From the NCBI GenBank assembly GCA_958449715.1, contig CAUDIU010000011.1:1-33403 (forward strand): a DNA stretch of 33,403 bases, given 5' to 3'. Shown here in pieces: positions 9,539-17,779 of the stretch (within the stretch, counting starts at the first letter, position 1; each line of letters starts with the position of its first letter). The position numbers and the translations under genes are program-made. The DNA comes from an uncultured Clostridium sp. Lineage in GTDB: Bacteria > Cyanobacteriota > Vampirovibrionia > Gastranaerophilales > Gastranaerophilaceae. The notes under the pieces were generated by a model. That model did not search any database. It was not told the origin of the DNA and saw only the letters and a list, made by a program, of their open reading frames with translations.

Positions 9539-11833
9539 TTATGCTCTTTTTAATTCATATACTCTGAATTCGCTTGCTTCCAATTTGTCGAAATGTAATG
9601 TAGATGTTTCTGTATCAAAAGGATTTGAAACGAATTCATCATCGTCAATGTAATATTCTTTTAAAATTACATAATCAGATGGTAAATTGATTGTTTTGTC
9701 AAATACTGGTTGCCCATGCATTATTTCTGAATAACTTTTATTGTCTTCATCAAACATTGTAACACGTTCATTTGTGTACTTGTAGTTTGAAACAACAAGA
9801 TATGCAGTTTTTTCTGGAACTTTTGATATGATCCAAGATGAAAAACCGTCATCATCTTGAATTATCATTTGAGCTTCGCCATTTGATATTATAGAATTGT
9901 TTTTTACAAATACATCTATCGCATTGAATTTTTTATAAAATTCGTAATTTTTTTCTCTTGGCATTGATATTTCTTCTCCGATAACGCTTTCAATGCCTCG
10001 TTTTGTAAAACTTTCATCTCCATCGACATATAACATAGGGCGTTGTGCAAATTTCCCGCCAGGTAGGAATTTGTATTTAAACCATTTATACAAAGCACCT
10101 GTTTCTCCTAATTGTCCAGGGTATTGGTCAATGCATCTGAATTCACCGTCTTGGTTGTTATATGTTTTTAATATAGAGAGTTTTTCTCCTTTTTTGAAAT
10201 TGACATTATAGTTAAATAGATGTTGATTATCTTCTGTGATTTTTTCTGGAGTTTTTTCTGATTGTGATACAATATCATTTCCCCATAAAAGGTCAAAGTT
10301 CATGCCTTTATGATATTCTTTTAAGTAATCGTCCCATAACATATATTCTGCAAGTGTTCCAAAGTATGGAATTTTACTTTTCATTGTTTTGTTTAATTTA
10401 TTTAAAACTATTCTTGGAGCTCTATAACTGATAGGACGTCCATGGTTTTCTGAAACTTTATCAACAATGTGGTCAATATGATCAACTCTGTATCCGTCAA
10501 AATTATAATCTTTTTGAAGATTTACCATGTAGTTTACAAAATAATCAATTACAGGAGTATTGAATGAACCGTTTTCTAAATAGCAAAAATAATATGGAGT
10601 TTGACAATCTAAATTCGCAAAACTTGTAACGTCTTCTCCTTTGTAATCGTAATGTTTGAATGTTGGGTAGCCACCACATTCACTCATTTTGTCATAAATT
10701 GGAACTCCTGCTGAGCACCAAGCACCGCCAGGAGCTGGCCATAGACCTTCTTTTATTAATTCTTGGATCGCATCTATTTGTTTTGTAATATCATCTTCTG
10801 TTAATTTTTGATTATTTTTGAAGCCGTGAATTCTTGCGACAATATCTCTTGCTCTTTTTTGAATTTTTTCTTGATTTTCTTTTTTCATCATTACATTTGA
10901 AAGTTCTTTTTTCGCTTCATTCATAAGACTGTCAAATGTGTCATAGATATTTTTGTAATGCGAACTTAAATCCCCAGATGATCCGTTTTGTGAATCTTTA
11001 TAAATGTTTTTTACGAGTTCTACATCTTCATCATCAAAAGATTCTGGCATGTTTTTTGCAATTTTGTCTATATTAGCATCTAATTCTTTATTTAAAATAT
11101 TGATATCAAACCATCTTGCAATTTCAGGATTTGCAAGTACTGCTTTAGAGAATCTTCCAGTTTGAGGCAAAATATCATAAATTACAGGGTGGCCAGCTAA
11201 TTGTGCAAGCATTATAAATGTTTGTACTTGTTCTTTTGCATTCATGCCTGTAAGTTTTTCAATATTTTCATCAAATAATTTTTCACTTACTTCAGAACTT
11301 TTTGGTAGATATGCACAGCCAAATTCTCTTGGGTGGAATGGTATCAGATATATTGTAGTGTTGAAAATGTTATTTTCTAAATTCCCTGTTGGCAAAATTA
11401 GTAGTTGTCTTAACCAATCAATAAATTTACCTGTATCTTTTGTTTTATTCCCGTCACCAAGACCTGCAAGATTTATTAATTTTATGTCATGTCCTTCTTT
11501 TTGAATCCATGAAGAATTCTTTATATTATTTCTTGATAAAACACTTATTTTATCGTCAGTTACAATGAACTCATTGTTTTTAAATACTTTATTATCTCCC
11601 CATTTTATTTCAAGGCCAAAAAGAATTTCTTCAGGAGTTAATTCTTCTAGAGCTTTTACATACGGATAAGGTAAATAGCCGTATTTTTTTATGAGACTGC
11701 TTAATTCATTTTTTCTTTTTTCAGATATTTTTTCAGCAGGGTAATTCTCTTTTAATGCTGCATAAATTTTGTTTAATCTAAGTACTTTATCATTTTGACT
11801 GCTATTCTTTTTTCCGAAAAGGAATTCCAACAT
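9539..11833 (-). CDS. GH13 (alpha-amylase) superfamily enzyme of unknown specificity
   Basis: 764 aa from the ATG at 11833. A GTG two codons upstream (11839) is less likely, as AGGGAG is 7 nt from the ATG but only 1 nt from the GTG. The TIM-barrel is atypical: strand-3 region HPVIYDILPQ (D220) replaces the usual D-x-V-x-N-H; strand 4 DGYRVDHIDH supplies the nucleophile D451; strand 5 GTLAEYML supplies acid/base E496; and YNNQDGEF (D562) stands where N-H-D is expected, His changed to Gln. LPGG...RPMLYVDGDE matches the strand-8 LPG-x-P-x-x-Y-x-G-x-E pattern. The catalytic triad is therefore present with two altered subsite motifs. An inserted segment of about 130 residues (225-355) is helical. 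There is no signal peptide, so it acts inside the cell, plausibly on glycogen or oligosaccharides. First gene of a pair with recN. Confidence 0.75.
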   Translation of the reverse strand: MLEFLFGKKNSSQNDKVLRLNKIYAALKENYPAEKISEKRKNELSSLIKKYGYLPYPYVKALEELTPEEILFGLEIKWGDNKVFKNNEFIVTDDKISVLSRNNIKNSSWIQKEGHDIKLINLAGLGDGNKTKDTGKFIDWLRQLLILPTGNLENNIFNTTIYLIPFHPREFGCAYLPKSSEVSEKLFDENIEKLTGMNAKEQVQTFIMLAQLAGHPVIYDILPQTGRFSKAVLANPEIARWFDINILNKELDANIDKIAKNMPESFDDEDVELVKNIYKDSQNGSSGDLSSHYKNIYDTFDSLMNEAKKELSNVMMKKENQEKIQKRARDIVARIHGFKNNQKLTEDDITKQIDAIQELIKEGLWPAPGGAWCSAGVPIYDKMSECGGYPTFKHYDYKGEDVTSFANLDCQTPYYFCYLENGSFNTPVIDYFVNYMVNLQKDYNFDGYRVDHIDHIVDKVSENHGRPISYRAPRIVLNKLNKTMKSKIPYFGTLAEYMLWDDYLKEYHKGMNFDLLWGNDIVSQSEKTPEKITEDNQHLFNYNVNFKKGEKLSILKTYNNQDGEFRCIDQYPGQLGETGALYKWFKYKFLPGGKFAQRPMLYVDGDESFTKRGIESVIGEEISMPREKNYEFYKKFNAIDVFVKNNSIISNGEAQMIIQDDDGFSSWIISKVPEKTAYLVVSNYKYTNERVTMFDEDNKSYSEIMHGQPVFDKTINLPSDYVILKEYYIDDDEFVSNPFDTETSTLHFDKLEASEFRVYELKRA

Positions 11834-11874
11834 TTCCACACTCCCTTAAACTATAATTTTTAGATTTCAAAAAT

Positions 11875-11903
11875 ATTATATCATGATAATTAAATAAATT
11901 ATA
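11875..11903 (-). promoter_or_regulatory. Two minus-strand TATAAT boxes upstream of the GH13 gene
   Basis: TATAAT occurs at 11903-11898 and at 11880-11875 on the minus strand, 42 and 65 nt before the ATG at 11833 for the near and far box. Neither has a good -35 at 16-18 nt, which would fit activator dependence, and the palindrome at 11936-11953 lies just upstream. In AT-rich DNA such boxes also arise by chance. Confidence 0.3.
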
Positions 11904-11935
11904 ATTTGAATATTAATTGTACTTTTTACAATAAT

Positions 11936-11953
11936 ATTACCCATATGGGTAAT
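11936..11953. promoter_or_regulatory. 18-bp perfect palindrome, likely operator
   Basis: ATTACCCATATGGGTAAT reads the same on both strands and sits in the 202-nt gap between the divergent GH13 gene and the response regulator gene, about 82 nt before the latter. Each arm contains TACCCAT, which fits the NarL heptamer consensus TACYYMT, although the two heptamers abut instead of being 2 bp apart. Confidence 0.55.
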
Positions 11954-12035
11954 GGATTAACACTCATAGATATTCTTTAATAGTCATGTCGATGATGATA
12001 TGTAGAAGCAATTGTTATGAAAGTGGGGTAAAGAC

Positions 12036-12725
12036 ATGACTCAAAAAACGGCAGAAACTCAAACCAAAACTATTAGTGTGATTATTGTAGAAGATTTCAA
12101 ATTAACAAGAGTGGGTCTGCGTTGTGCTTTAAATGCAAATGATGATATAAATGTGGTCGCTGAAGCTGAAGATGCTGTTGAAGGTCTAAAATTAATCGAA
12201 AGGCATAAACCTGATGTTATATTAATGGATTTGGGTTTGCCTGGCATGAATGGCATTGAAGCTATGGTTAAATGTCGTGAAATGAATATTGATTCAAAAA
12301 TTATTGCCTTAACTTCTCATGACAGATGTGAGGAAGTAATTGCTGCATTAAGTTCTGGAGCTAGTGCTTATTGTTTGAAAGATATTGATCCGAATAAATT
12401 AGCAGATGTTGTCAGAGATGTCTCAACTGGTGTATGTTGGATTGATCCTATGGTTGCACAAATGACTTTAAATTCTTTGCCTAAAATTGATAATATTGGT
12501 ATTCTTCCAAATAAATCAAGTTCTGAAGGTAGGGTCCCTTTGACAGAAAGAGAATTTGAAGTATTGAAACATCTAGTATCAGGTAAGAGTAATACAGAAA
12601 TTGCAAAAGAATTAATTGTTAGTGTACATACTGCAAAAGCTCATGTTTGTTCAATATTACAAAAAATGTGTGTGAATGATAGAGTGCAGGCTGCTGTAAA
12701 AGCTGTTAAAGAGGGTATGGTTTAA
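12036..12725 (+). CDS. NarL/FixJ-type response regulator
   Basis: 229 aa two-component transcription factor. The receiver domain (about 13-130) has the acidic pair E19-D20, phospho-acceptor D65 in LMDLGLPG, T93 and K115, all in place, so it should be phosphorylatable. A linker of about 35 residues leads to a LuxR/GerE helix-turn-helix (168-229) with LTEREFEVLKHLVSGKSNTEIAKEL and VSVHTAKAHVCSIL. No histidine kinase is next to it, so it is an orphan regulator in this window. GGGG about 9 nt before the ATG is the only ribosome binding site candidate. The gene ends just before a strong terminator and is monocistronic. The palindrome at 11936-11953 could be its autoregulatory site or control the divergent GH13-recN pair. 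Confidence 0.92.
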   Translation: MTQKTAETQTKTISVIIVEDFKLTRVGLRCALNANDDINVVAEAEDAVEGLKLIERHKPDVILMDLGLPGMNGIEAMVKCREMNIDSKIIALTSHDRCEEVIAALSSGASAYCLKDIDPNKLADVVRDVSTGVCWIDPMVAQMTLNSLPKIDNIGILPNKSSSEGRVPLTEREFEVLKHLVSGKSNTEIAKELIVSVHTAKAHVCSILQKMCVNDRVQAAVKAVKEGMV

Positions 12726-12745
12726 CTTGTTAAGAAGCTTATATT

Positions 12746-12780
12746 AAAATAAAAGAGGTTTTTTAAGCCTCTTTTATTTT
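12746..12780. terminator. Bidirectional terminator between the response regulator and the P-loop kinase gene
   Basis: A 13-bp perfect stem (12746-12758 with 12768-12780) around a 9-nt loop, with GAGG/CCTC at the top and A/T runs at the base. The last codons and stop of the minus-strand kinase gene lie inside the hairpin. Confidence 0.85.
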
Positions 12781-13281
12781 TTTTATAATTGTATAAACTT
12801 TTTCTTTTAATGTTTCATAATCAGAATTATTTTCTATCACATAATTCCAGTCTTTAATATTATCAAGTCCAATTTCTGTAATATCATTTTCGCCTACAAG
12901 TTCTCCTCGAGATGCTCTTGTATCTCTCGATGCTTCGACTCTTATTGTAATAGCTCCGGCTTTTTTAAATACTTCATATTCATGTGGAACTCTTACATCT
13001 GTAACCATAATATTTCCATCTTGTTCTATAATTTTTTTAAGCCAATAATCAGGATCTTGTGCTCGTCCCCAATTCCCTAAATTAATTAAATCTTGTCTGT
13101 ACAATGGTTTGTTTTTTTCAATTTCTTCATACGTAAGTCCTTTTTGTTCACCATATGTAAGTTTTATAATATCTCCCATTGCACATCTTTTATAATCTTT
13201 CATTTCTGCAAGCATTATTTTTGCAACAGTATCTTTCCCTGAGTATTGTTTTCCTGAAAAAATAATTATTTTTTTTGCCAT
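12763..13281 (-). CDS. Small P-loop kinase related to phosphomevalonate/nucleotide monophosphate kinases
   Basis: 172 aa. Walker A FSGKQYSGKDT (8-18) opens an NMP-kinase-like fold. The rest follows the animal-type phosphomevalonate kinase (PMVK) layout strikingly: a segment LYRQDLINLGNWGRAQDPDYWLKKI (about 60-84), VTDVRVPHEYEVFKKAGAITIRV (about 93-115) and GLDNIKDWNYVIEN (about 138-151), each with a counterpart in the human enzyme as remembered. Bacterial members of this family are also close to deoxynucleoside monophosphate kinases. No mevalonate-pathway gene lies nearby, so a nucleotide or other small phosphorylated substrate is as likely. AAGGAG lies 5 nt before the ATG. It is transcribed alone; the 118-nt gap upstream, shared with the divergent 50-aa gene, has no convincing promoter by eye. 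Confidence 0.7.
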   Translation of the reverse strand: MAKKIIIFSGKQYSGKDTVAKIMLAEMKDYKRCAMGDIIKLTYGEQKGLTYEEIEKNKPLYRQDLINLGNWGRAQDPDYWLKKIIEQDGNIMVTDVRVPHEYEVFKKAGAITIRVEASRDTRASRGELVGENDITEIGLDNIKDWNYVIENNSDYETLKEKVYTIIKKIKEA

Positions 13282-13399
13282 TTTAACTCCTTTTATATTT
13301 GTAAACTTATGTGAAGGTTTTTATTTTTTTTATCAAATATATTTGGTAAAAATTTTTTATTTATATGTACGGGGAATATTATAATACAAGGAGGAAATT

Positions 13400-13552
13400 A
13401 TGTCATTTTTAGGAAAAATTTGCAGTGCTATGTTTGGTGCACCGGTATGTTCAAAAGCAAGAGAAGTTGCAAAAAGTCCGGCTGCTAAGGAAGGAGTAAC
13501 TCTCTTATTTGGATTGCCTGCTCAAGTAATAAAAAAAGGTTTTTTAGCTTAA
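13400..13552 (+). CDS. 50-aa protein of unknown function
   Basis: Reads MSFLGKICSAMFGAPVCSKA, then a Lys/Ala/Glu segment, and ends with LLFGLPAQVIKKGFLA. It has a perfect AAGGAGG ribosome binding site 5 nt before the ATG and a strong terminator starting right at its stop codon, so it looks like a dedicated single-gene unit. Two cysteines (C8, C17) lie in the N-terminal hydrophobic part; the charge is net positive. No signal peptide or membrane span is clear, and no family is recognised. It was found by reading, as it is below usual gene-calling lengths. A role as a small regulatory, membrane-associated or secreted peptide is possible but not shown. Confidence 0.7.
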   Translation: MSFLGKICSAMFGAPVCSKAREVAKSPAAKEGVTLLFGLPAQVIKKGFLA

Positions 13553-13579
13553 AATCTCCCATAAAGGGAGATTTTTTTT
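13551..13579 (+). terminator. Intrinsic terminator of the 50-aa gene
   Basis: AAAATCTCCC pairs with GGGAGATTTT (10 bp) around a 5-nt loop, followed by a run of eight T. The following stretch to glyQ holds only the glyQ promoter region. Confidence 0.9.
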
Positions 13580-13665
13580 AGCTTAATATTTTTAAACAAA
13601 AAATTTGCAATTTGAATATGTTGGACGTACTATGAAAAAAGCACGTGTGAGCGGTGTAGCTTTAT

Positions 13666-13693
13666 TTGTGCAAAAGAGTGTAATAAATACAAT
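13666..13693 (+). promoter_or_regulatory. Candidate glyQ promoter, close to the start codon
   Basis: TTGTGC (13666-13671), 16-nt spacer, TACAAT (13688-13693); the -10 ends 5 nt before the ATG at 13699. A second hexamer TATAAT (13695-13700) lies 10 nt before the alternative ATG at 13711. No T-box leader is present. Confidence 0.35.
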
Positions 13694-13698
13694 ATATA

Positions 13699-14583
13699 AT
13701 GGAATATGTTATGGCTTTAAACTTTCAAGAACTAGTTTTTAATCTACAAAAATTTTGGTCAGATTACGGTTGTATAATTCAACAACCTTATGATATTGAA
13801 AAAGGTGCTTCTACAATGAACCCTGCTACTTTTTTGCGTTCATTAGGCCCTGAACCTTGGAATACTGCAATGATTGAACCTTGCAGAAGACCTACAGATG
13901 CAAGATATGGTGAAAACCCAAACAGGCTTGGTCATTATTATCAATTCCAAGTAATCTTAAAACCATCTCCAGATAATGCTCAAGAACTTTATTTAAAAAG
14001 TTTAGAAGCTATGGGGATTGATTTAAAAGAACATGACGTAAGATTTGTTGAAGATAACTGGGAATCTCCAACTTTAGGAGCTGCTGGTGTAGGTTGGGAA
14101 GTTTGGCTTGATGGTATGGAAATTACTCAATTTACATATTTCCAACAAGTTGGCGGTGTTGAAGTTAAACCTGTTGCTTTAGAATTAACTTATGGTTTGG
14201 AACGTATTGCAATGTATTTGCAAAACAAAGAATCTGTATATGATATTATGTGGAATGATACGCTTAAATATGGCGAAATCTTTTTACAAAATGAAATAGA
14301 ACAATCAAAGTATAACTTTGAAGTTAGTGATGCAAAAGCATTGTTTACAATGTTTGATTTATATCAAAAAGAAGTTGATAATTGTATTAACTCAAAATTA
14401 GTTTTACCAGCTTATGATTACGTTTTAAAATGTTCTCATACATTTAACCTTTTAGATGCAAGAGGTGTAATCAGTAAAGATGAAAGAATTAATTTTATCA
14501 ACAGAGTAAGAACAATGGCTTCTGCTGTTGCAAGATTATACGTAGCACAAAGAGAAGAAATGGGATTCCCTCTTTGTAAATAA
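13699..14583 (+). CDS. glyQ: Glycine--tRNA ligase alpha subunit
   Basis: Catalytic (class II synthetase) subunit of the bacterial alpha2beta2 glycyl-tRNA synthetase. The N-terminus has the family signature [26 protein letters not shown] and [26 protein letters not shown], the motif-2 region ([13 protein letters not shown]) and the motif-3 region [13 protein letters not shown] (near 181) follow. 290-294 aa, the usual length. Two starts compete: ATG 13699 (MEYVMALNF) and ATG 13711 (MALNFQ). Homologues usually start like the second, but neither has a Shine-Dalgarno. The beta subunit gene glyS, often directly downstream in other bacteria, is absent here and replaced by permease genes; glyQ and glyS are also apart in cyanobacteria. 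The stop is followed after 14 nt by the permease gene with its own AAGGA. Confidence 0.97.
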   Translation: MEYVMALNFQELVFNLQKFWSDYGCIIQQPYDIEKGASTMNPATFLRSLGPEPWNTAMIEPCRRPTDARYGENPNRLGHYYQFQVILKPSPDNAQELYLKSLEAMGIDLKEHDVRFVEDNWESPTLGAAGVGWEVWLDGMEITQFTYFQQVGGVEVKPVALELTYGLERIAMYLQNKESVYDIMWNDTLKYGEIFLQNEIEQSKYNFEVSDAKALFTMFDLYQKEVDNCINSKLVLPAYDYVLKCSHTFNLLDARGVISKDERINFINRVRTMASAVARLYVAQREEMGFPLCK

Positions 14584-14597
14584 CATAAGGAAAATAG

Positions 14598-16190
14598 ATG
14601 GCTGAAAAATTTCACCGTGCGACATTTACTCGCAACTTTTTAAAGACAATTACCAGGATTAAAAATCCTGATGAAATGCTTGCTGATGCAAAATCAGAAG
14701 GGTTAGAAAAAACTCTTGGAGTTTTTGATTTAATTATTTTAGGTGTAGGTGCAATTATCGGGTCAGGGATATTTGCTGTTGTTGGTATTGCTGCAGCTGG
14801 TAGTGCAGATGGTTCAGCTTTAGGAGCAGGTCCTGGCTTAGTTGTTTCTATGATTATTGCAGCTATTGCTTGTATATTTTCAGCACTATGTTATTCTGAA
14901 TTTGCGACAATGATACCTGTAGCAGGTGGTGCTTATACTTATACATTTGCTACTTTAGGTGAATTTGCTGCTTGGATGGTAGGTTGGGTTTTGATGCTTG
15001 AGTATGCAATTGGATTTATTGCAGTTGCTTGTGCTTGGTCTAACCACTTTGTTCAATTTTTAAGCGGGTTTGAAAAAGTTTTACCTGCATGGCTTGCACA
15101 TCCTCCTGTATGGATTGTTAATGATGCTTTCAGTGCTGCTAAAATTGCTGCAGCAGACGCATCTGTTCATATTCCAACATTGTTTGGTGTCCCAATTTGT
15201 ATAAATTTACCTGCGATAGTGATTGTTCTTTTAATTACAATGATTTTGGTTAAAGGGACAAAAGATTCTACAAAAATGGCAGGGGTTATGGTATTTATAA
15301 AACTTGCAGTTATTGCATTGTTTGTAGTTGCTGGTGCATTTTTCGTAAAACCTGAAAATTGGACTCCTTTTGCTCCTAATGGAGCTGCAGGTATTTTTGC
15401 AGGCGCATTTTTAATATTCTTTGCATATATCGGATTTGATGCTCTTGCAACAGCTGCAGAAGAATGTAAAAATCCTCAAAAAGATTTGCCAATCGGTATT
15501 ATTGGATCTTTAATAATTACAACAATTGTATATGTATCTGTTGCTCTAGTTTTAACAGGTTTACAAGATACAAGTGTTGCTGTTCCTATGGGATTTTTAA
15601 AAGCGCCTATGGCATATTGTATGTCTTTATTTAATATGAATTGGGCAGCTGGATTGATTTCAATAGGATCTTTAGCAGGTTTGACATCTGTATTGTTAGT
15701 ATTAGAGATGGCTGCAACAAGAATTTTATATGCAATGAGTAGAGATCACTTTATTTCTCAAAGATTTCAAAAGTTGCACCCAAAATTTCATACACCAGCA
15801 CTTTTGACTTGGACAGTTGGTTTGTTGGCTGTGCTTGGAATATTAACTTTAAATCTTGATGTTGCTGCAGAATTATGTAATTATGGAACATTTACATCTT
15901 TTATAATTGTATGTGTTGCAGTATTGATATTACGTAAGACAGATCCTGAAAGACCTCGACCTTTTAAGGTTCCATTTTCACCAGTTACACCAGCATTAGG
16001 GATTATTTGCTGTGGCGGGCTTATGATTTATAAATCAATGCAGCCATCTGGTTCAGCTTTATTATTCCCTGTTTGGTTAGGTGTAGGTGCTATAATTTAT
16101 TTATTATATGGATTTGTAAGAAATAGACAAAACGAAAATAGAATCCATAATGAAAAAGTAGAACTTAAAAAACAAGAAATGATGAAATAA
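14598..16190 (+). CDS. APC-family amino acid permease, CAT type (first of two)
   Basis: 530 aa cytoplasmic-membrane amino-acid transporter. The signature of the cationic amino acid transporter branch is clear: GVFDLIILGVGAIIGSGIFAVVG in TM1, GGAYTYTFATLGEFAAWMVGW around TM3, PENWTPFAPNG before a late periplasmic loop, FFAYIGFDALATAAEECKNPQKDLP (consensus loop) and a C-terminal ILRKTDPERPRPFKVP motif. About 12 membrane segments. A non-conserved extracytoplasmic loop lies at about 165-195. It is followed by a paralogue whose ATG overlaps its stop by 1 nt (TAATG). Substrate not decided: homologues carry cationic, branched or other amino acids. AAGGA is 7 nt before the ATG, and it probably shares a transcript with glyQ. 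Confidence 0.92.
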   Translation: MAEKFHRATFTRNFLKTITRIKNPDEMLADAKSEGLEKTLGVFDLIILGVGAIIGSGIFAVVGIAAAGSADGSALGAGPGLVVSMIIAAIACIFSALCYSEFATMIPVAGGAYTYTFATLGEFAAWMVGWVLMLEYAIGFIAVACAWSNHFVQFLSGFEKVLPAWLAHPPVWIVNDAFSAAKIAAADASVHIPTLFGVPICINLPAIVIVLLITMILVKGTKDSTKMAGVMVFIKLAVIALFVVAGAFFVKPENWTPFAPNGAAGIFAGAFLIFFAYIGFDALATAAEECKNPQKDLPIGIIGSLIITTIVYVSVALVLTGLQDTSVAVPMGFLKAPMAYCMSLFNMNWAAGLISIGSLAGLTSVLLVLEMAATRILYAMSRDHFISQRFQKLHPKFHTPALLTWTVGLLAVLGILTLNLDVAAELCNYGTFTSFIIVCVAVLILRKTDPERPRPFKVPFSPVTPALGIICCGGLMIYKSMQPSGSALLFPVWLGVGAIIYLLYGFVRNRQNENRIHNEKVELKKQEMMK

Positions 16191-17743
16191 TGGAATTGAA
16201 AAATATATTATTAAACGCTTTAAAGAAAAAAAGCCCCGACGAATTAATAGCTGTGAGTAAAAAGTCTGAATTAAAAAAGACTTTGAATGTATTTGATTTG
16301 ATTGTACTAGGTATTGGTGCAGTTGTTGGAACCGGTATTTTTACGATTATCGGGTCAGCAATACAAGGTGGTCCTGAAAGTGCCGGTGCTGGTCCTGCAA
16401 TTATTATATCGATGGTATTAGCAGCTATAGCATGTGTTTTTTCAGCATTATGTTATTCCGAAATTGCAGCAATGATTCCAGTAGCTGGAAGTGCTTATAC
16501 TTATACTTACGCTACAATGGGAGAGTTCATGGCTTGGATGGTCGGTTGGATATTGATGTTAGAATATGCAATCGGAAATATTACAGTAGCTTGTGCTTGG
16601 ACTGGGTATTTTGTTCAATTCTTAAAAGGATTTAAGCATATTTTGCCTGATTTTGTTGTAAATTTCCCATTATGGTTGAGAACTGATTATCGTTATATGT
16701 TTACATATTGTGATAAATTTGGGTTAGATCCTCATTCTCAAATGCCATATTTATTTGATAAAATCCCTGTTGCAATAAATTTACCGGCAATGGTTATTGT
16801 CTTGTTGCTTACAATTTTGCTAATCAAAGGTGTAAAAGAGTCGACTAGATTTGCAAGTATTATGGTTGGCGTAAATATGTTTATGATTTTATCATTTATA
16901 GTTGTTGGCGCATTTTATGTAAAACCTGAAAATTGGACACCATTTGCACCTAACGGTTTTGAAGGTGTGTTTATGGGCGCATTTTTGATATTTTTTGCAT
17001 ATATTGGATTTGATGCTATTTCTACAACTGCAGAAGAGACAGAAAATCCTCAAAGAGATTTGCCTATTGCAATTTTAGGTACTTTGATTATTTGTACTGT
17101 TTTGTATGTTGCAGTAGCGTTAGTGTTAACAGGTAATGTTCCTTTAGGCCATATTGATACTCAGGCTCCTATTGCACATGCAATGCGTGTAATTGGTAAA
17201 GATTGGTTTGCCGGATTGATTTCAATAGGTGCGTTGTGCGCGTTAACATCTGTAATTTTGATTTATCAATTAGGTACAACAAGAATATTATATGCAATGA
17301 GCAGGGATAGATTTTTGCCTAAATCATTGAGATTAATTCATAAAAAATATAGAACTCCGCATGTTTTGACTTGGATTTCAGGTATTGTGGTAATTATTTG
17401 TACATTGTTCATGGATTTAAATATTTCAGCAGAATTATGTAATTTCGGAACATTTACATCTTTTATAATAATTTGTATTGCAGTGTTAATATTGCGTAAA
17501 ACAGATCCTGATAGACCAAGACCTTTTAAAGTTCCGTTTTCTCCAGTATTCCCAATTCTAGGGATTATTACTTGTGGAGGATTGATGGTTTATTCCATGA
17601 AATTTTTAACAACATCTTCTTTGTATTTCCCTCTTTGGTTGTTAATGGGTGTTGCAATTTATGCTGGTTATGGATATAACCAAAAACGTTTAGAAGAAAA
17701 AATAAAAACACAAAGACAACCAAAGGCAAAACTTGAAGTTTAG
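16190..17743 (+). CDS. APC-family amino acid permease, CAT type (second of two)
   Basis: 517 aa, a close paralogue of the preceding permease: VFDLIVLGIGAVVGTGIFTIIG, GSAYTYTYATMGEFMAWMVGW, PENWTPFAPNG, FFAYIGFDAISTTAEETENPQRDLP and ILRKTDPDRPRPFKVP are all present in the same order, with about 12 membrane segments. The two differ most in the loop between TM4 and TM5 and at the C-terminus, which may mean different substrates. Its start overlaps the stop of the first by 1 nt and has no good Shine-Dalgarno, so it depends on coupling. A promoter for the next gene lies in its last codons. No terminator follows. Confidence 0.92.
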   Translation: MELKNILLNALKKKSPDELIAVSKKSELKKTLNVFDLIVLGIGAVVGTGIFTIIGSAIQGGPESAGAGPAIIISMVLAAIACVFSALCYSEIAAMIPVAGSAYTYTYATMGEFMAWMVGWILMLEYAIGNITVACAWTGYFVQFLKGFKHILPDFVVNFPLWLRTDYRYMFTYCDKFGLDPHSQMPYLFDKIPVAINLPAMVIVLLLTILLIKGVKESTRFASIMVGVNMFMILSFIVVGAFYVKPENWTPFAPNGFEGVFMGAFLIFFAYIGFDAISTTAEETENPQRDLPIAILGTLIICTVLYVAVALVLTGNVPLGHIDTQAPIAHAMRVIGKDWFAGLISIGALCALTSVILIYQLGTTRILYAMSRDRFLPKSLRLIHKKYRTPHVLTWISGIVVIICTLFMDLNISAELCNFGTFTSFIIICIAVLILRKTDPDRPRPFKVPFSPVFPILGIITCGGLMVYSMKFLTTSSLYFPLWLLMGVAIYAGYGYNQKRLEEKIKTQRQPKAKLEV

Positions 17744-17761
17744 TGAAAATATTGTTATAAT
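17733..17761 (+). promoter_or_regulatory. Promoter of prepilin gene 1, TTGAAG-N17-TATAAT
   Basis: TTGAAG (17733-17738) is inside the 3' end of the permease gene; TATAAT is at 17756-17761. The predicted start near 17768 gives a 25-nt leader with AAAGGAG before the ATG at 17794. The second prepilin gene has the same layout. Confidence 0.65.
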
Positions 17762-17779
17762 AAAAATGTAATAAATATT

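Noticed and set aside
13332..13350. Near-palindrome ATCAAATATATTTGGT upstream of the 50-aa gene
   Set aside because: One arm mismatched and AT-rich; expected by chance in such DNA.
13380..13385. TATAAT immediately before the ribosome binding site of the 50-aa gene
   Set aside because: A start 7 nt downstream would fall inside the AAGGAGG and remove it, so it is probably a chance match.
13580..13698. Possible T-box leader upstream of glyQ
   Set aside because: The gap is only about 120 nt, has no T-box sequence or antiterminator/terminator pair, and the one terminator there belongs to the 50-aa gene upstream.
13632..13742. 36-codon frame [20 protein letters not shown]... overlapping the glyQ start
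   Set aside because: No Shine-Dalgarno, overlaps the glyQ promoter and start in another frame, no visible feature; kept only as a note.
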